From: Acidobacteria bacterium RIFCSPLOWO2_12_FULL_68_19
GTDB lineage: Bacteria; Acidobacteriota; Vicinamibacteria; Vicinamibacterales; UBA2999
Assembly: GCA_001767525.1 (NCBI GenBank)
Contig: MELF01000033.1
Coordinates: 36,459-100,458, forward strand
DNA: 64,000 nucleotides
Direction: 5' to 3'
In this document: in pieces, positions 49,770 through 58,106 of the stretch
How positions within the stretch are numbered: position 1 is the stretch's first letter
Layout: every line of letters starts with the position of its first letter
Program-made: the position numbers and the translations under genes
Notes under the pieces: model-generated
Seen by the model: the letters and a program-made list of their open reading frames with translations, nothing else
What the model was told of the DNA's origin: nothing
Databases searched by the model: none

Positions 49770-51238
49770 TTGTTCTCGCTCTTCTCCTTGGCTCGGCGGA
49801 CGCGTTCGCTCAAGCCCCCGCTCAAGCCCCGCCTCCCGCGCCGGCGACCCCACCCGTCAGACTGGGCGACGTCGTCCTGTCGGGCTCGCTCCGCACCAGA
49901 GCCGAGGCGTGGAACTGGTTCGAGGGCAACGCCGACGAGCGTTACGTCTACCCCGGCTCTCTCGCTCGGATTTCGCTCTCGCGAGCCAAACCGCGGTACG
50001 ACTGGCAGGTGGAGTTCGCCGTGCCGTTCCTCCTCGAGCTGCCGGAGCATGCGATTGCGCCGGCTCCGCAGGGGCAGTTCGGCCTCGGCGCCTCGTATTT
50101 CGCGGCCAACAGCAACAGGACGAACGTCGCCGAGCTGTTCATCAAGCAGGCGACCGTTCGGTTCCTCAATCTGGGAGGCGTGCCCGGCCAGTCGCTCAAG
50201 GTGGGTCGGATGGAATTCATCGACGGCACCGAGGTCGTGCCCGGCAACGCAACGCTTGCCGCCGTCAAACGCGACCGGATCGCCCACCGCCTGCTCGGCA
50301 ATTTCGTCTTCTCGCACGTCGGCCGCAGCTTCGACGGAGCTCAGTGGGCGCTCAACCGGAAGACGTTGAACGTCACCGGATTCGCCGGCCGGCCGACCCG
50401 CGGCGTGTTCGTGGTCGATGGATGGAGCGAACTCGATATCAACGTCTACTACGGAGCGCTCACAGGACAGGTGGGTGCCGGGGCCGGCGCCGGGGAGTGG
50501 CGGGCCTTCGGCATCGGATACCACGATCGCCGCGGCGGCGTGCTGAAGACGGACAACCGCGTGGCTGCCGCGAGGGTCGCGGATACCGAATCGATTGACA
50601 TCGGCACGTTGGGCGGGCACTACCTCAAGACCGTCCCGACCGAGGCGGGCGTCGTCGACCTGCTCGCCTGGGGCGCCGTGCAGATCGGCTCGTGGGGCAG
50701 GCTGGACCAGCGCGCCGGCGCCTTTGCCCTGGAGGCCGGCTGGCAGCCCGAGGGACTCGACGCGGTCGCGCCGTGGTTTCGCGGCGGCTACAACTACGGA
50801 TCGGGCGATGGCGATCGAAACGACGGGCGGCACGGCACGTTCTTCCAGATCCTGCCAACGCCGCGCCCCTACGCCAGGTTTCCCTTCTTCAACATGATGA
50901 ACACCGGCGACGGCTTCGGAGAGGTCATCCTCAGACCGTCCCGCAGCGTCAACATCCGGAGCGACGTCCATGTCATCCGACTGGCGAGCCGGGACGACCT
51001 CTGGTATGCGGGCGGCGGCGCGTTCCAGTCCTCCACGTTCGGCTTCGTAGGCCGGCCGTCGAGCGGCCGCACGGGGCTGGCAACGCTCTATGACGTGAGC
51101 GGCGACTATCGGGTGAATGGATACGCGTCGGTGGCCGTTTACTACGGCCATGCCGCGGGCGGGTCGGTGGCGGACGCCATCTACGCCAACGGTGTCGACG
51201 CAGACCTCGGCTACGTCGAATTGACGCTTCGATTCTGA
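49757..51238 (+). CDS. Outer-membrane porin, alginate-export-like beta-barrel
   Basis: A 493-residue protein with a signal peptide (VIVLALLLGSADAFAQ) and a Pro-rich linker, then alternating beta-strand sequence ending in LGYVELTLRF with the terminal Phe of outer-membrane barrels. RTRAEAWNWFEG, NRTNVAELFIKQATVRFLNL and LKVGRMEFIDGTEV resemble the alginate_exp barrel family, often found next to respiratory clusters. It probably passes small anions such as nitrate or nitrite; this is inferred from context. Confidence 0.78.
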   Translation: MRHVIVLALLLGSADAFAQAPAQAPPPAPATPPVRLGDVVLSGSLRTRAEAWNWFEGNADERYVYPGSLARISLSRAKPRYDWQVEFAVPFLLELPEHAIAPAPQGQFGLGASYFAANSNRTNVAELFIKQATVRFLNLGGVPGQSLKVGRMEFIDGTEVVPGNATLAAVKRDRIAHRLLGNFVFSHVGRSFDGAQWALNRKTLNVTGFAGRPTRGVFVVDGWSELDINVYYGALTGQVGAGAGAGEWRAFGIGYHDRRGGVLKTDNRVAAARVADTESIDIGTLGGHYLKTVPTEAGVVDLLAWGAVQIGSWGRLDQRAGAFALEAGWQPEGLDAVAPWFRGGYNYGSGDGDRNDGRHGTFFQILPTPRPYARFPFFNMMNTGDGFGEVILRPSRSVNIRSDVHVIRLASRDDLWYAGGGAFQSSTFGFVGRPSSGRTGLATLYDVSGDYRVNGYASVAVYYGHAAGGSVADAIYANGVDADLGYVELTLRF

Positions 51239-51252
51239 ACGGGTTGGTGCGC

Positions 51253-52140
51253 ATGGAGCCTTTTCTTCTTCCTGTCTTCCTGAAGCTGCGCGGCCGCCGA
51301 GCTCTGCTCGTCGGCGGCGGGCGGGTCGCCGCCACCAAGTTGGAGACGCTCCTCAGGACGGGCGCGTCGGTCACCGTCGTCGCCCCGGAGATTCGGGAGG
51401 ACATGTGTCTGCCTGGCGTGGAGATCCGGCGGCGGCCCTTTCAACAGGAGGATCTCGACAACGCCTGGTTCGTCGTGGCAGCGGCGACCCCGGCCGTCAA
51501 CCGGCAGGTGGAAGCGGCCGCCGAAGCGCGGCGGATCTTCGTCAACGCGGCAGACGACCCGCTGGCGGCGACTGCGTTCCTCGGCGCCGTGATCCGGCGT
51601 GCCGACCTTGCTGTCGCGATCTCGACCAGCGGGCGGTCACCAGCGCTGGCGGCGCTCCTGAGTGAAGCGATCGACGCCGTGCTGCCCGATGAAGAAGTTG
51701 CGGCGTCGTGGCTCGCCGCAGCCGAGGCTCTGCGGGCGAAGTGGCAGGCGACCTCAGTGCCGATGCCCGAGCGTCGGCCCTTGCTGCTTCGGGTCCTCAA
51801 TGAGCTCCACGGAGGCCATCACCGCGCCCATGGGCATCTCGGCTTCCTCGAAGCCGGGAACGCGGGGTCGCTCCCCTACGAAGAAGCGAAACGGGACGCC
51901 ATCGAGCGCTTCCAGCGCCGCTACATCGAGCACCTGATGTTCGAAGCCGACGGCAATGTCAGCGCCGCGGCTCGGAAGGCCAATATGACCCGGGCCGCCC
52001 TTCACCGAATCCTCAAACGGCTCGGCCTCGGAACCGAGGACGATATCGACGCCTATATCGATGCCGACGACCAGCGCGGTGCCGCGCCAGAGCCTGTTCA
52101 CGCCGGTATACAGGCCCGCAGCCGCGACTATACAACCTAG
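51253..52140 (+). CDS. Precorrin-2 dehydrogenase fused to a Fis-type DNA-binding domain
   Basis: A 295-residue fusion. Residues 1 to about 165 are the CysG-N/Met8p module: FLKLRGRRALLVGGGRVAAT (NAD loop), FVVAAATPAVNRQ, NAADDPLAATAF (catalytic Asp region) and LAVAISTSGRSPALA. After a His-rich linker (GGHHRAHGHLGF), residues 206-259 are a Fis-type HTH, LPYEEAKRDAIERFQRRYIE to KANMTRAALHRILKRLGL, matching the NtrC-type regulator at 48 of 54 residues. The frame is continuous. It should make sirohydrochlorin (perhaps siroheme) and may bind the activator's operators. TTG 51244 and GTG 51247 are alternative starts. Confidence 0.9.
   Translation: MEPFLLPVFLKLRGRRALLVGGGRVAATKLETLLRTGASVTVVAPEIREDMCLPGVEIRRRPFQQEDLDNAWFVVAAATPAVNRQVEAAAEARRIFVNAADDPLAATAFLGAVIRRADLAVAISTSGRSPALAALLSEAIDAVLPDEEVAASWLAAAEALRAKWQATSVPMPERRPLLLRVLNELHGGHHRAHGHLGFLEAGNAGSLPYEEAKRDAIERFQRRYIEHLMFEADGNVSAAARKANMTRAALHRILKRLGLGTEDDIDAYIDADDQRGAAPEPVHAGIQARSRDYTT
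52106..52133. promoter_or_regulatory. GTATAC and CTATAC half-sites upstream of the cytochrome c-CuA gene
   Basis: GTATAC at 52106-52111 and CTATAC at 52128-52133 flank a 16-base spacer, about 75 bases before the -24/-12 element. They lie inside the 3' end of the fusion gene. The spacing differs from the 6-4-6 dyad of nirS, so this could be two separate half-sites. Confidence 0.4.
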
Positions 52141-52206
52141 GCGTTCCACGATTCCCCTGCGCTCCTGATACCGGCGGAATTCAGCGAATTCCGCTGAATA
52201 CACATC

Positions 52207-52222
52207 TGGCTCGCGCCTTGCT
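52207..52222 (+). promoter_or_regulatory. Sigma-54-type promoter of the cytochrome c-CuA gene
   Basis: TGGCTCGCGCCTTGCT, identical over 16 bases to the nirS promoter. The predicted start is close to 52233, directly at the annotated GTG, so translation may start leaderless or at the in-frame TTG at 52249. Confidence 0.72.
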
Positions 52223-52233
52223 CAGGTCGTGTC

Positions 52234-53331
52234 GTGCGCGATACAGATTTGAACTCCTGCTATACGGATCGGCGGACGCGTGCGGGGCGACTGGGACTTT
52301 TTCCCCGAATTGGGAAATGTTCCGCGTTCGCCGCACTCTTGATGTTGGCGGCGCCCGCGTGGGCCCAGGACGCCCAGAGCGAGGCAGACGAGGGAAGGGC
52401 CCTCTTCGACGAAAAGTGCGTCGTCTGCCACACCAACGGCGGCGGCGACCACATCGGACCGGATCTCGCCGGCGTCCTCGATCGACGGCCTCGGGAATGG
52501 GTTGCGCGCTTCATCCTCGAACCCGACCGCGTGATCGCCGGCGGCGATTCGGTCGCCCTCGAGTTGCTGAAGAAATACAACGGGATCGAGATGCCCAATG
52601 CCGGCCTCTCCGCCGAGGACGTCGAAGAGATCATCGACTATCTCGCTGGTACGCCCGGGGCGGCCGCTCAGGCGCCGCCCCCGAGGGCACGTGAGGCGCA
52701 GCCGCCACCGGAGATGCTCCTCGCGCAAGCGAGCATCCTGTACACGTTCCTGGCGATCTCGGTCATCATCGTCGCGGTATTCACCTTCGTCGCCCTGAGC
52801 ACCCGCGGTCCGGCCGCCAGTGTCGACATCGCGCGGGCCTACCAGCTTCGCCGCGTCCTGTTCGTGATTGCGCTCATCCTGGTGGCCAGCCTGCTCGTCG
52901 CCACGATGCCGCAGTCGCCCTACGCGCGAGCGGGGACGACGGCCGACCGTGTTGTCTACGTGGCGGCGCGGCAGTACGAATTCGTCTTCTCGGAAGAGCC
53001 GATCGTCACCGCCGAGGACATCGCGCGAAGCCGGCGGATCGCGTCTCTCGAGCTCGCCCCGGGTGAGCTCGTCGAATTCCGGGTCACGAGCCTCGACGTG
53101 ACGCACGGCTTCGGCATTTACGGTCCCGAACGGCAACTGCTGGCACAGACGCAGGCGATGCCGGGCTACGTGAACCGGCTGATCGTGCGGCCGGAGCGCA
53201 CCGGGCCGTACCTGGCGCTCTGCATGGAGTACTGCGCGGGCGGCCATCACCTCATGTCCGTCCCGTTCACCGTCGAGAGCGCGACCCCGGTGGCGAGTCA
53301 CCGCCCGACCTCGTCGCTCACCGCCAACTAG
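52234..53331 (+). CDS. Heme-copper oxidoreductase subunit II with N-terminal cytochrome c domain
   Basis: A 365-residue protein: signal (AFAALLMLAAPAWAQ), a cytochrome c domain (CVVCH at 62-66), two membrane helices (ILYTFLAISVIIVAVFTFVA; VLFVIALILVASLLVATM) and a CuA cupredoxin domain with CMEYCAGGHHLM. In ordinary caa3 oxidases the c domain is C-terminal; here it is N-terminal and resembles the first c domain of NirS (GPDL..V..RR...W..R). It is the electron-entry subunit for the subunit I encoded 2 bases downstream. Confidence 0.88.
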   Translation: MRDTDLNSCYTDRRTRAGRLGLFPRIGKCSAFAALLMLAAPAWAQDAQSEADEGRALFDEKCVVCHTNGGGDHIGPDLAGVLDRRPREWVARFILEPDRVIAGGDSVALELLKKYNGIEMPNAGLSAEDVEEIIDYLAGTPGAAAQAPPPRAREAQPPPEMLLAQASILYTFLAISVIIVAVFTFVALSTRGPAASVDIARAYQLRRVLFVIALILVASLLVATMPQSPYARAGTTADRVVYVAARQYEFVFSEEPIVTAEDIARSRRIASLELAPGELVEFRVTSLDVTHGFGIYGPERQLLAQTQAMPGYVNRLIVRPERTGPYLALCMEYCAGGHHLMSVPFTVESATPVASHRPTSSLTAN

Positions 53332-53333
53332 GC

Positions 53334-54920
53334 ATGCCGGAGCAGATGACCATGCACACGACGCAGTCGAACACCTACCCGGGAACGGTCGGCGCGGCCG
53401 AGGCGGTAGCCCCGGCGCGCGAAGTCGCCGCGGCCGAGACGCAGTCGACCATCTTCCTCTGGATGCTGACCACGGTCGCGCTCTTCGTCATCCTGGCGCT
53501 GCTCGGCATCTACATGCGCCTGACGCAGGGCGGCGCGCTCGTCGGGCTGCGGTCCTGGTTCTATCCGATGATGACGCTCCACGGCGTCGGCATGGCGGGC
53601 CTCTGGTTCGTCGGGTCGATGGCCTGCGCCTGCGAGGCGCTGCGCAAGCACGTGCGGGCGTCGAGCGCTGTCGCCGTCTTCGCGCTGGCCGGGACGGTCG
53701 TCGGCGTCGTGCTGTTGCTCGTGAGCGTCTTCCTCGGGCGGTTCGCCGCCGGGTGGTACTTCCTGTATCCGCTGCCGCTCCTCGGCGAATGGCCCGCCTG
53801 GTCCGCGGCGACGTTCCTGACGTCGCTCACGGTGCTCGGCGCGACCTGGCTGATCTGGAGCCTCGACGTCCTGCGGGCGGTGGCGGAGCGCTACTCGCTG
53901 AGCAACGCGCTCGGCTGGCACTACCTCCGCGGCGAGACCGAGCCGGCCGTTCCCCCGGCCGTCATCATCGTCACCGTCAGCATGATCGCCAACGTGGTGG
54001 CGCTGGTGTCTGGTGTCATCGTGCTGGTGCTGTTCTATTTCGAGCTCCTGACCGGCCGGCCGAGCGACGCGCTTCTCATGAAGAACCTGACGTTCCTGTT
54101 CGGCCACACGCTGGTGAACCTGGCGATGTACCTGGCGCTCGCCGTCGTGTACGACGCGCTGCCCGTCTACGCCGGCCGTCCGTGGAAGGCGAACAAGATC
54201 GTCGCCATCTCCTGGAACTCGGTGCTGCTCATCGTGCTGCTGGCGTACTTCCATCACCTGTACATGGATTTCGTGCAGCCCGGAGCGCTCCAGTACATCG
54301 GCCAGGTCGCCTCCTACGCCGCCTCGCTGCCGGCGGCCATCGTGACCATCTTCGGCGCGCTGCTGCTCGTCTACCACGCGCCCATGCGGTGGAGTCTCCC
54401 GGCGGTGCTTTTCTTCCTGGGACTGCTGGGATGGGCCGTCGGCGGGATCGGCGCGGTCATCGATTCGACGATCGTCGCCAACGTCCGGCTCCACAACACG
54501 CTCTGGGTGCCGGCGCACTTCCATACCTACATGCTCGCGGGCTTCGCCATCATCGGCGGCTATTTCTATCACTGCGGCCGGCAGTCGGCGAAGGCGGATA
54601 TCAGCGAGCCCATCGGTCGGTACCAGGCCGTGCTCCTCAGCTGGATCCTGGCGGGCGCCGTCGGCTTCCTGGCGATGTTCTACTGGGCCGGCGCCTATTC
54701 GGTTCCGCGGCGGTACTCGGGTTATCCGATCGAGCTCGCCCACGGCACCACTTACGCCCTGTGGGCGGGCATCTTCGCGTCCATCTTCCTGCTTGCGGCA
54801 GTGCTGTGCCTCATCGACGTCATGGGAAGCTGGCGGAAACAGGCGCCCGTCCGGGCAGACGACCGCCTCGGCGCCCCCTCGCCGATCGGCGCACCGGCGG
54901 CAGCGCGTGCGGAGGAGTGA
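53334..54920 (+). CDS. Atypical B-family heme-copper oxidoreductase subunit I, possible NO reductase
   Basis: A 528-residue, 12- to 13-helix protein. His ligands are present: MMTLHGVGMAGLW, FGHTLVNLAMY (H258), AYFHHLYMDF (H307, H308) and HNTLWVPAHFHTYM (H395, H397). The HNTLWVPAHFH and WAGAYSVPRRY segments resemble ba3-type enzymes. The active-site Tyr expected four residues after H258 (HPxVY) is Asn262. Tyr loss on a B-family scaffold is a feature of proposed non-canonical NO reductases, so O2 reduction is doubtful. Partner of the c-CuA subunit. Confidence 0.82.
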   Translation: MPEQMTMHTTQSNTYPGTVGAAEAVAPAREVAAAETQSTIFLWMLTTVALFVILALLGIYMRLTQGGALVGLRSWFYPMMTLHGVGMAGLWFVGSMACACEALRKHVRASSAVAVFALAGTVVGVVLLLVSVFLGRFAAGWYFLYPLPLLGEWPAWSAATFLTSLTVLGATWLIWSLDVLRAVAERYSLSNALGWHYLRGETEPAVPPAVIIVTVSMIANVVALVSGVIVLVLFYFELLTGRPSDALLMKNLTFLFGHTLVNLAMYLALAVVYDALPVYAGRPWKANKIVAISWNSVLLIVLLAYFHHLYMDFVQPGALQYIGQVASYAASLPAAIVTIFGALLLVYHAPMRWSLPAVLFFLGLLGWAVGGIGAVIDSTIVANVRLHNTLWVPAHFHTYMLAGFAIIGGYFYHCGRQSAKADISEPIGRYQAVLLSWILAGAVGFLAMFYWAGAYSVPRRYSGYPIELAHGTTYALWAGIFASIFLLAAVLCLIDVMGSWRKQAPVRADDRLGAPSPIGAPAAARAEE

Positions 54921-54921
54921 G

Positions 54922-55680
54922 TTGGTACGGGTGAGCGCGGCCTGCCTGCTCGCCGTCCTGGCGGTCACCGCCGGTGCCGGAGCCGAGCCGCCCGCGGCCG
55001 TCAGCCGCGCGGAAGGGCGGCTGCTCAATCGCAGCGTACCGGACATTCCGCTGCGGCTGGCCGATGGCCGCACCGTGGCGCTGTCGTCGCTCTGGCAGGA
55101 CAAGCCGCTGCTCGTGACCTTCTTCTACGCCCAGTGCCACGGCATCTGCACCCCGTTTCTGGCCTGGGTCCGCGACGCCGTGCGGGACATCGGCGGTCTC
55201 GGCAGCGACTATCGCGTCCTGGCACTCAGTTTCGATGACACGGACGGCGCCGCCGACTTGCGCGCGCAAGCCGAGGCGCTCGATGTAGGTGGGAATCCGG
55301 ACTGGCTCTTCGCGACCGCCGATCGCGAAGCGATCGCGCGCATCACGAACGCCCTCGATTTCTGGTACCGGCTGGATCCGGCCACCGGGCAGTACGACCA
55401 CCCCGCACTCCTGGCGGCAGTCGACGACGGGCGGGTGATGCGCGCGGTCCTTGGAAGCCCCGGCGCGGCCGGACGCTTCAGGGAGCTGGCCCGGGAGCTG
55501 CGCGGCCGGTACATCGCCGCGTACACGCTGCCGAACCAGGTCCTCTGGCGCTGCTTCTCGTTCGATCCCGCCACCGGTCGTCTCGCGATGGACTGGGGGC
55601 TGGTGATCCTGGGCGTGCCCGCTTTCACGGCGGCCACGCTGACGTTCGGACTGTTTCGGCGCGGCCCGCGCCGGGGATGA
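54922..55680 (+). CDS. SCO1/SenC-type copper chaperone
   Basis: A 252-residue thioredoxin-fold protein anchored by a C-terminal helix (GLVILGVPAFTAATLTFGLF). It has a signal segment, then VTFFYAQCHGICTPFLAWV with the copper-binding CxxxC and, later, TGQYDHPALLAAVDD with the His ligand. SCO proteins build the CuA site, fitting the CuA subunit two genes upstream. TTG 54922 is 5 bases behind GGAGGAG; GTG 54931 is the alternative. Confidence 0.85.
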   Translation: MVRVSAACLLAVLAVTAGAGAEPPAAVSRAEGRLLNRSVPDIPLRLADGRTVALSSLWQDKPLLVTFFYAQCHGICTPFLAWVRDAVRDIGGLGSDYRVLALSFDDTDGAADLRAQAEALDVGGNPDWLFATADREAIARITNALDFWYRLDPATGQYDHPALLAAVDDGRVMRAVLGSPGAAGRFRELARELRGRYIAAYTLPNQVLWRCFSFDPATGRLAMDWGLVILGVPAFTAATLTFGLFRRGPRRG

Positions 55681-55684
55681 GCAT

Positions 55685-56566
55685 ATGGACTACGTCAAGC
55701 CTGCGGAACTGGTCGAAGAAGCCATTCAGCTCGGAGAGAAGAAAGCGGGATTGCCGGTCCGCGACCTGCTCGTGCGGAGCTTCCTCTGCGGGGTGCTCCT
55801 GGCCTACGCCACCTCGCTGGCGTGGCTGGTCGTCACGCAGGGTCTCCCCGCCATCGCGGGAGCGCTCGTCTTCCCGGTCGGCTTCGTGATGCTGGTGCTG
55901 CTCGGGTTCGAGATCGCCACCGGCAACTTCTGCCTGTTGCCGCTCAGCGCGGCAGCCGGTCGGGTGCACGCCGCCGGGCTGCTGCGCAACTGGGGCTGGG
56001 TCTACCTCGGCAACCTGGTCGGCGCTCTGTTCTATGCGCTGCTCTTCGCGATCGTCATCACCAAGTTCGGGACCATCGACGGCGGTCTCCTGGCGGAACA
56101 GGCGCAAACGGTCGCGCAGAACAAGACGCTGGCGTACATGAAGATCGGCGCCGCCGGATGGATCGTCGCCGTCGTCAGCGGCGTGCTCTGCAACTGGATG
56201 GTGACCATCGGGACGATGCTGTCGATGGTGTCACGCTCCACGATCGGCAAGATTGTCGCCATGTGGCTGCCGATCCTGACGTTCTTCGCGCTCGGCTACG
56301 AGCATGCCATCGTCAACATGTTCGCGATTCCTGTCGGGATGATGCTGGGGGCGCCGGTGTCGGTGCCCGTGTGGCTGTTCTGGAACCAGATCCCGGTGAC
56401 CATCGGCAACATCATCGGCGGCGCCTTGCTCACGGCGCTCCCGCTGTACGCCACGTTCAAGCCCGCGCAAGCCGCCGCGGTCACGAGCAGTGCCGTCGCG
56501 GGCCGTCCAGCCAGGGTCGTCGACGCAGTCGGCATCAGCGACGTCGCTCGCGGGAGTGCGACGTAG
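55685..56566 (+). CDS. Formate/nitrite channel family protein (FocA/NirC)
   Basis: A 293-residue protein with six membrane helices and the FNT signatures: LRNWGWVYLGNLVGALFYAL, AAGWIVAVVSGVLCNWMVTI, GYEHAIVNMFAIPVGMMLGA and NQIPVTIGNIIGGALL, including the central-pore His (GYEHAIVNM). In this setting nitrite import or export is the likely role. It begins 4 bases after the SCO gene, so it belongs to the same operon. Confidence 0.92.
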   Translation: MDYVKPAELVEEAIQLGEKKAGLPVRDLLVRSFLCGVLLAYATSLAWLVVTQGLPAIAGALVFPVGFVMLVLLGFEIATGNFCLLPLSAAAGRVHAAGLLRNWGWVYLGNLVGALFYALLFAIVITKFGTIDGGLLAEQAQTVAQNKTLAYMKIGAAGWIVAVVSGVLCNWMVTIGTMLSMVSRSTIGKIVAMWLPILTFFALGYEHAIVNMFAIPVGMMLGAPVSVPVWLFWNQIPVTIGNIIGGALLTALPLYATFKPAQAAAVTSSAVAGRPARVVDAVGISDVARGSAT

Positions 56567-56571
56567 GCGGC

Positions 56572-56611
56572 GCCGTCCGACTCGCGTCGCCGGTCACACC
56601 GGCGGGACGGC
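56572..56611. terminator. Nested hairpin between convergent genes
   Basis: The inner stem CGCCGGT/ACCGGCG (56588-56604) has a 3-base loop. The outer pair GCCGTCC (56572-56578) and GGACGGC (56605-56611) extends it. It lies between the FNT gene and the convergent rhodanese gene and could terminate both directions; there is no T-run. Confidence 0.5.
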
Positions 56612-56643
56612 TCGCGCCGTGCCCAGGCCGGAAGTTGCGCGGG

Positions 56644-57519
56644 TCAACTCCGCTGTTGTGACTGCGAATCCGTACCCTTCTCGATGGGCGCTCCGATGAC
56701 CGAGCCCCATTCCGTCCAGGAGCCGTCGTAGTTGCGGACGTTCAGAACGCCGACCAGGTACTTCAGCACGAACCACGTATGGGCACTCCGCTCGCCAATA
56801 CGGCAATACGTGATGACCTTTCGACCGCGCGTGATGCCTCTGCCGCCGTACACCTTCCGGAGGTCGTCGGCCGGCTTGAAAGTGCCGTCTTCCTGCACGG
56901 CCTCTTCCCACCGCACGTTCCTGGCGCCGGGGATGTGCCCCCCACGCTGCGCGGTCTCGGCCAGGCCGGGCGGCGCCACGACTTCACCGGCGAATTCTTC
57001 CGGGGTGCGGACGTCGATGACCGTCTGCTTCCCGTCGGCCGACGCCTCGAGCACCTGCTCGCGGTAGGCGCGCAGCGACTGGTCGGCCGGCTTCGCCTTG
57101 TAGGTGCCCGGCGGATACGCGGGCTTGTTGGTCGTCAACGGGCGGCCTTCCCCGAACACCCACTTCTTCCGGCCGCCATTCATGAGGCGCACATCCGCGT
57201 GTCCGTAGATCTTGAGGATCCAGAACGCGAAGGCGGCGAACCAGTTGTTGTTGTCGCCGTACAGCACGAGCGTGTGCCGGTTTTCGATGCCGTGCGCCGA
57301 CAGCAGGGCTTCGAGATCGCGCCGGCCGATGATGTCGCGGCGGATCTGATCGTTGAGCTGGCGCTGCCAGTCGAAGCCGATCGCGCCAGGGAGGTGTCCT
57401 TTGTCGTACTGCGTGGTGTCGATATCCACTTCGACGACACGGACGCCGGGGTCCTCGAGATGCGCGGCAGCCCAGTCGGTCTCCACCAGAACTTCGGGGT
57501 GGGCGTATTCGGAGATCAT
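56644..57519 (-). CDS. Thiosulfate/3-mercaptopyruvate sulfurtransferase (two rhodanese domains)
   Basis: A 291-residue tandem rhodanese. The inactive N-terminal domain has VVEVDIDTTQYDKGHLPGAI; the C-terminal domain has VIDVRTPEEFAGE, GHIPGARNVRWEEAV and the active-site loop YCRIGERSAHTW with the catalytic Cys. It transfers sulfane sulfur to cyanide or thiols. No obvious link to denitrification; it is convergent with the FNT gene. Confidence 0.88.
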   Translation of the reverse strand: MISEYAHPEVLVETDWAAAHLEDPGVRVVEVDIDTTQYDKGHLPGAIGFDWQRQLNDQIRRDIIGRRDLEALLSAHGIENRHTLVLYGDNNNWFAAFAFWILKIYGHADVRLMNGGRKKWVFGEGRPLTTNKPAYPPGTYKAKPADQSLRAYREQVLEASADGKQTVIDVRTPEEFAGEVVAPPGLAETAQRGGHIPGARNVRWEEAVQEDGTFKPADDLRKVYGGRGITRGRKVITYCRIGERSAHTWFVLKYLVGVLNVRNYDGSWTEWGSVIGAPIEKGTDSQSQQRS

Positions 57520-58106
57520 GGCTCATCTCCATCCCGGTGAAACCCGCTGAACGCGTCGAGCCCCTCGATCTCTCGCTGATATGGTCGTCTCGGACAAGCG
57601 TCGTCTGGAGGGATGGGGCGCGAGCACTCGTCGCGCAGTCGCAGACCGCCGGCGACTCCCGCAACGGGGTGGCAAGACCGCCCTTCGACGAGCGCCAGAG
57701 ATGCCATAGCCGACTCGTCCCTTTCCCCACACTCGCAAGGTCCGAGGAGGCCGACCGCCGATGCGCCGCTGACTCCAGGACCGGGCGCACCTGACTGTCG
57801 ATCTGGCGCACACCCTATGACCAGGTGGCTCTGCCGTCAATGAGCCGATTGCCTCATCTTCCTTTTCGTGAGGCAAACGGCCCACGCCCGCTCCTTCACC
57901 AAGGTGGTGTGAATGTCAGTGACTCTGTGGTCCCACCAGGGGTCTCCCTATCGACATCCTCCGTGATGGGTAGCCCGAGTTGTGGCGCGACGATAAGACC
58001 GCCGGTGTCGCGTAGAATAGGCGATACGGATTCTTGTGCCCCGGCAAGGTGTTGGTGTATATGAGGTACACAGACGGAGCCGACGCGCCAGAGAAGGACG
58101 CACGCT
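57520..58106. other. Intergenic region, nothing recognised
   Basis: 587 bases between divergent genes. Frames are short or Arg/Ser-rich in the way of shadows. It should hold promoters for the rhodanese gene (minus strand) and the membrane protein at 58107 (plus strand); no clear motif is visible. Confidence 0.35.
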
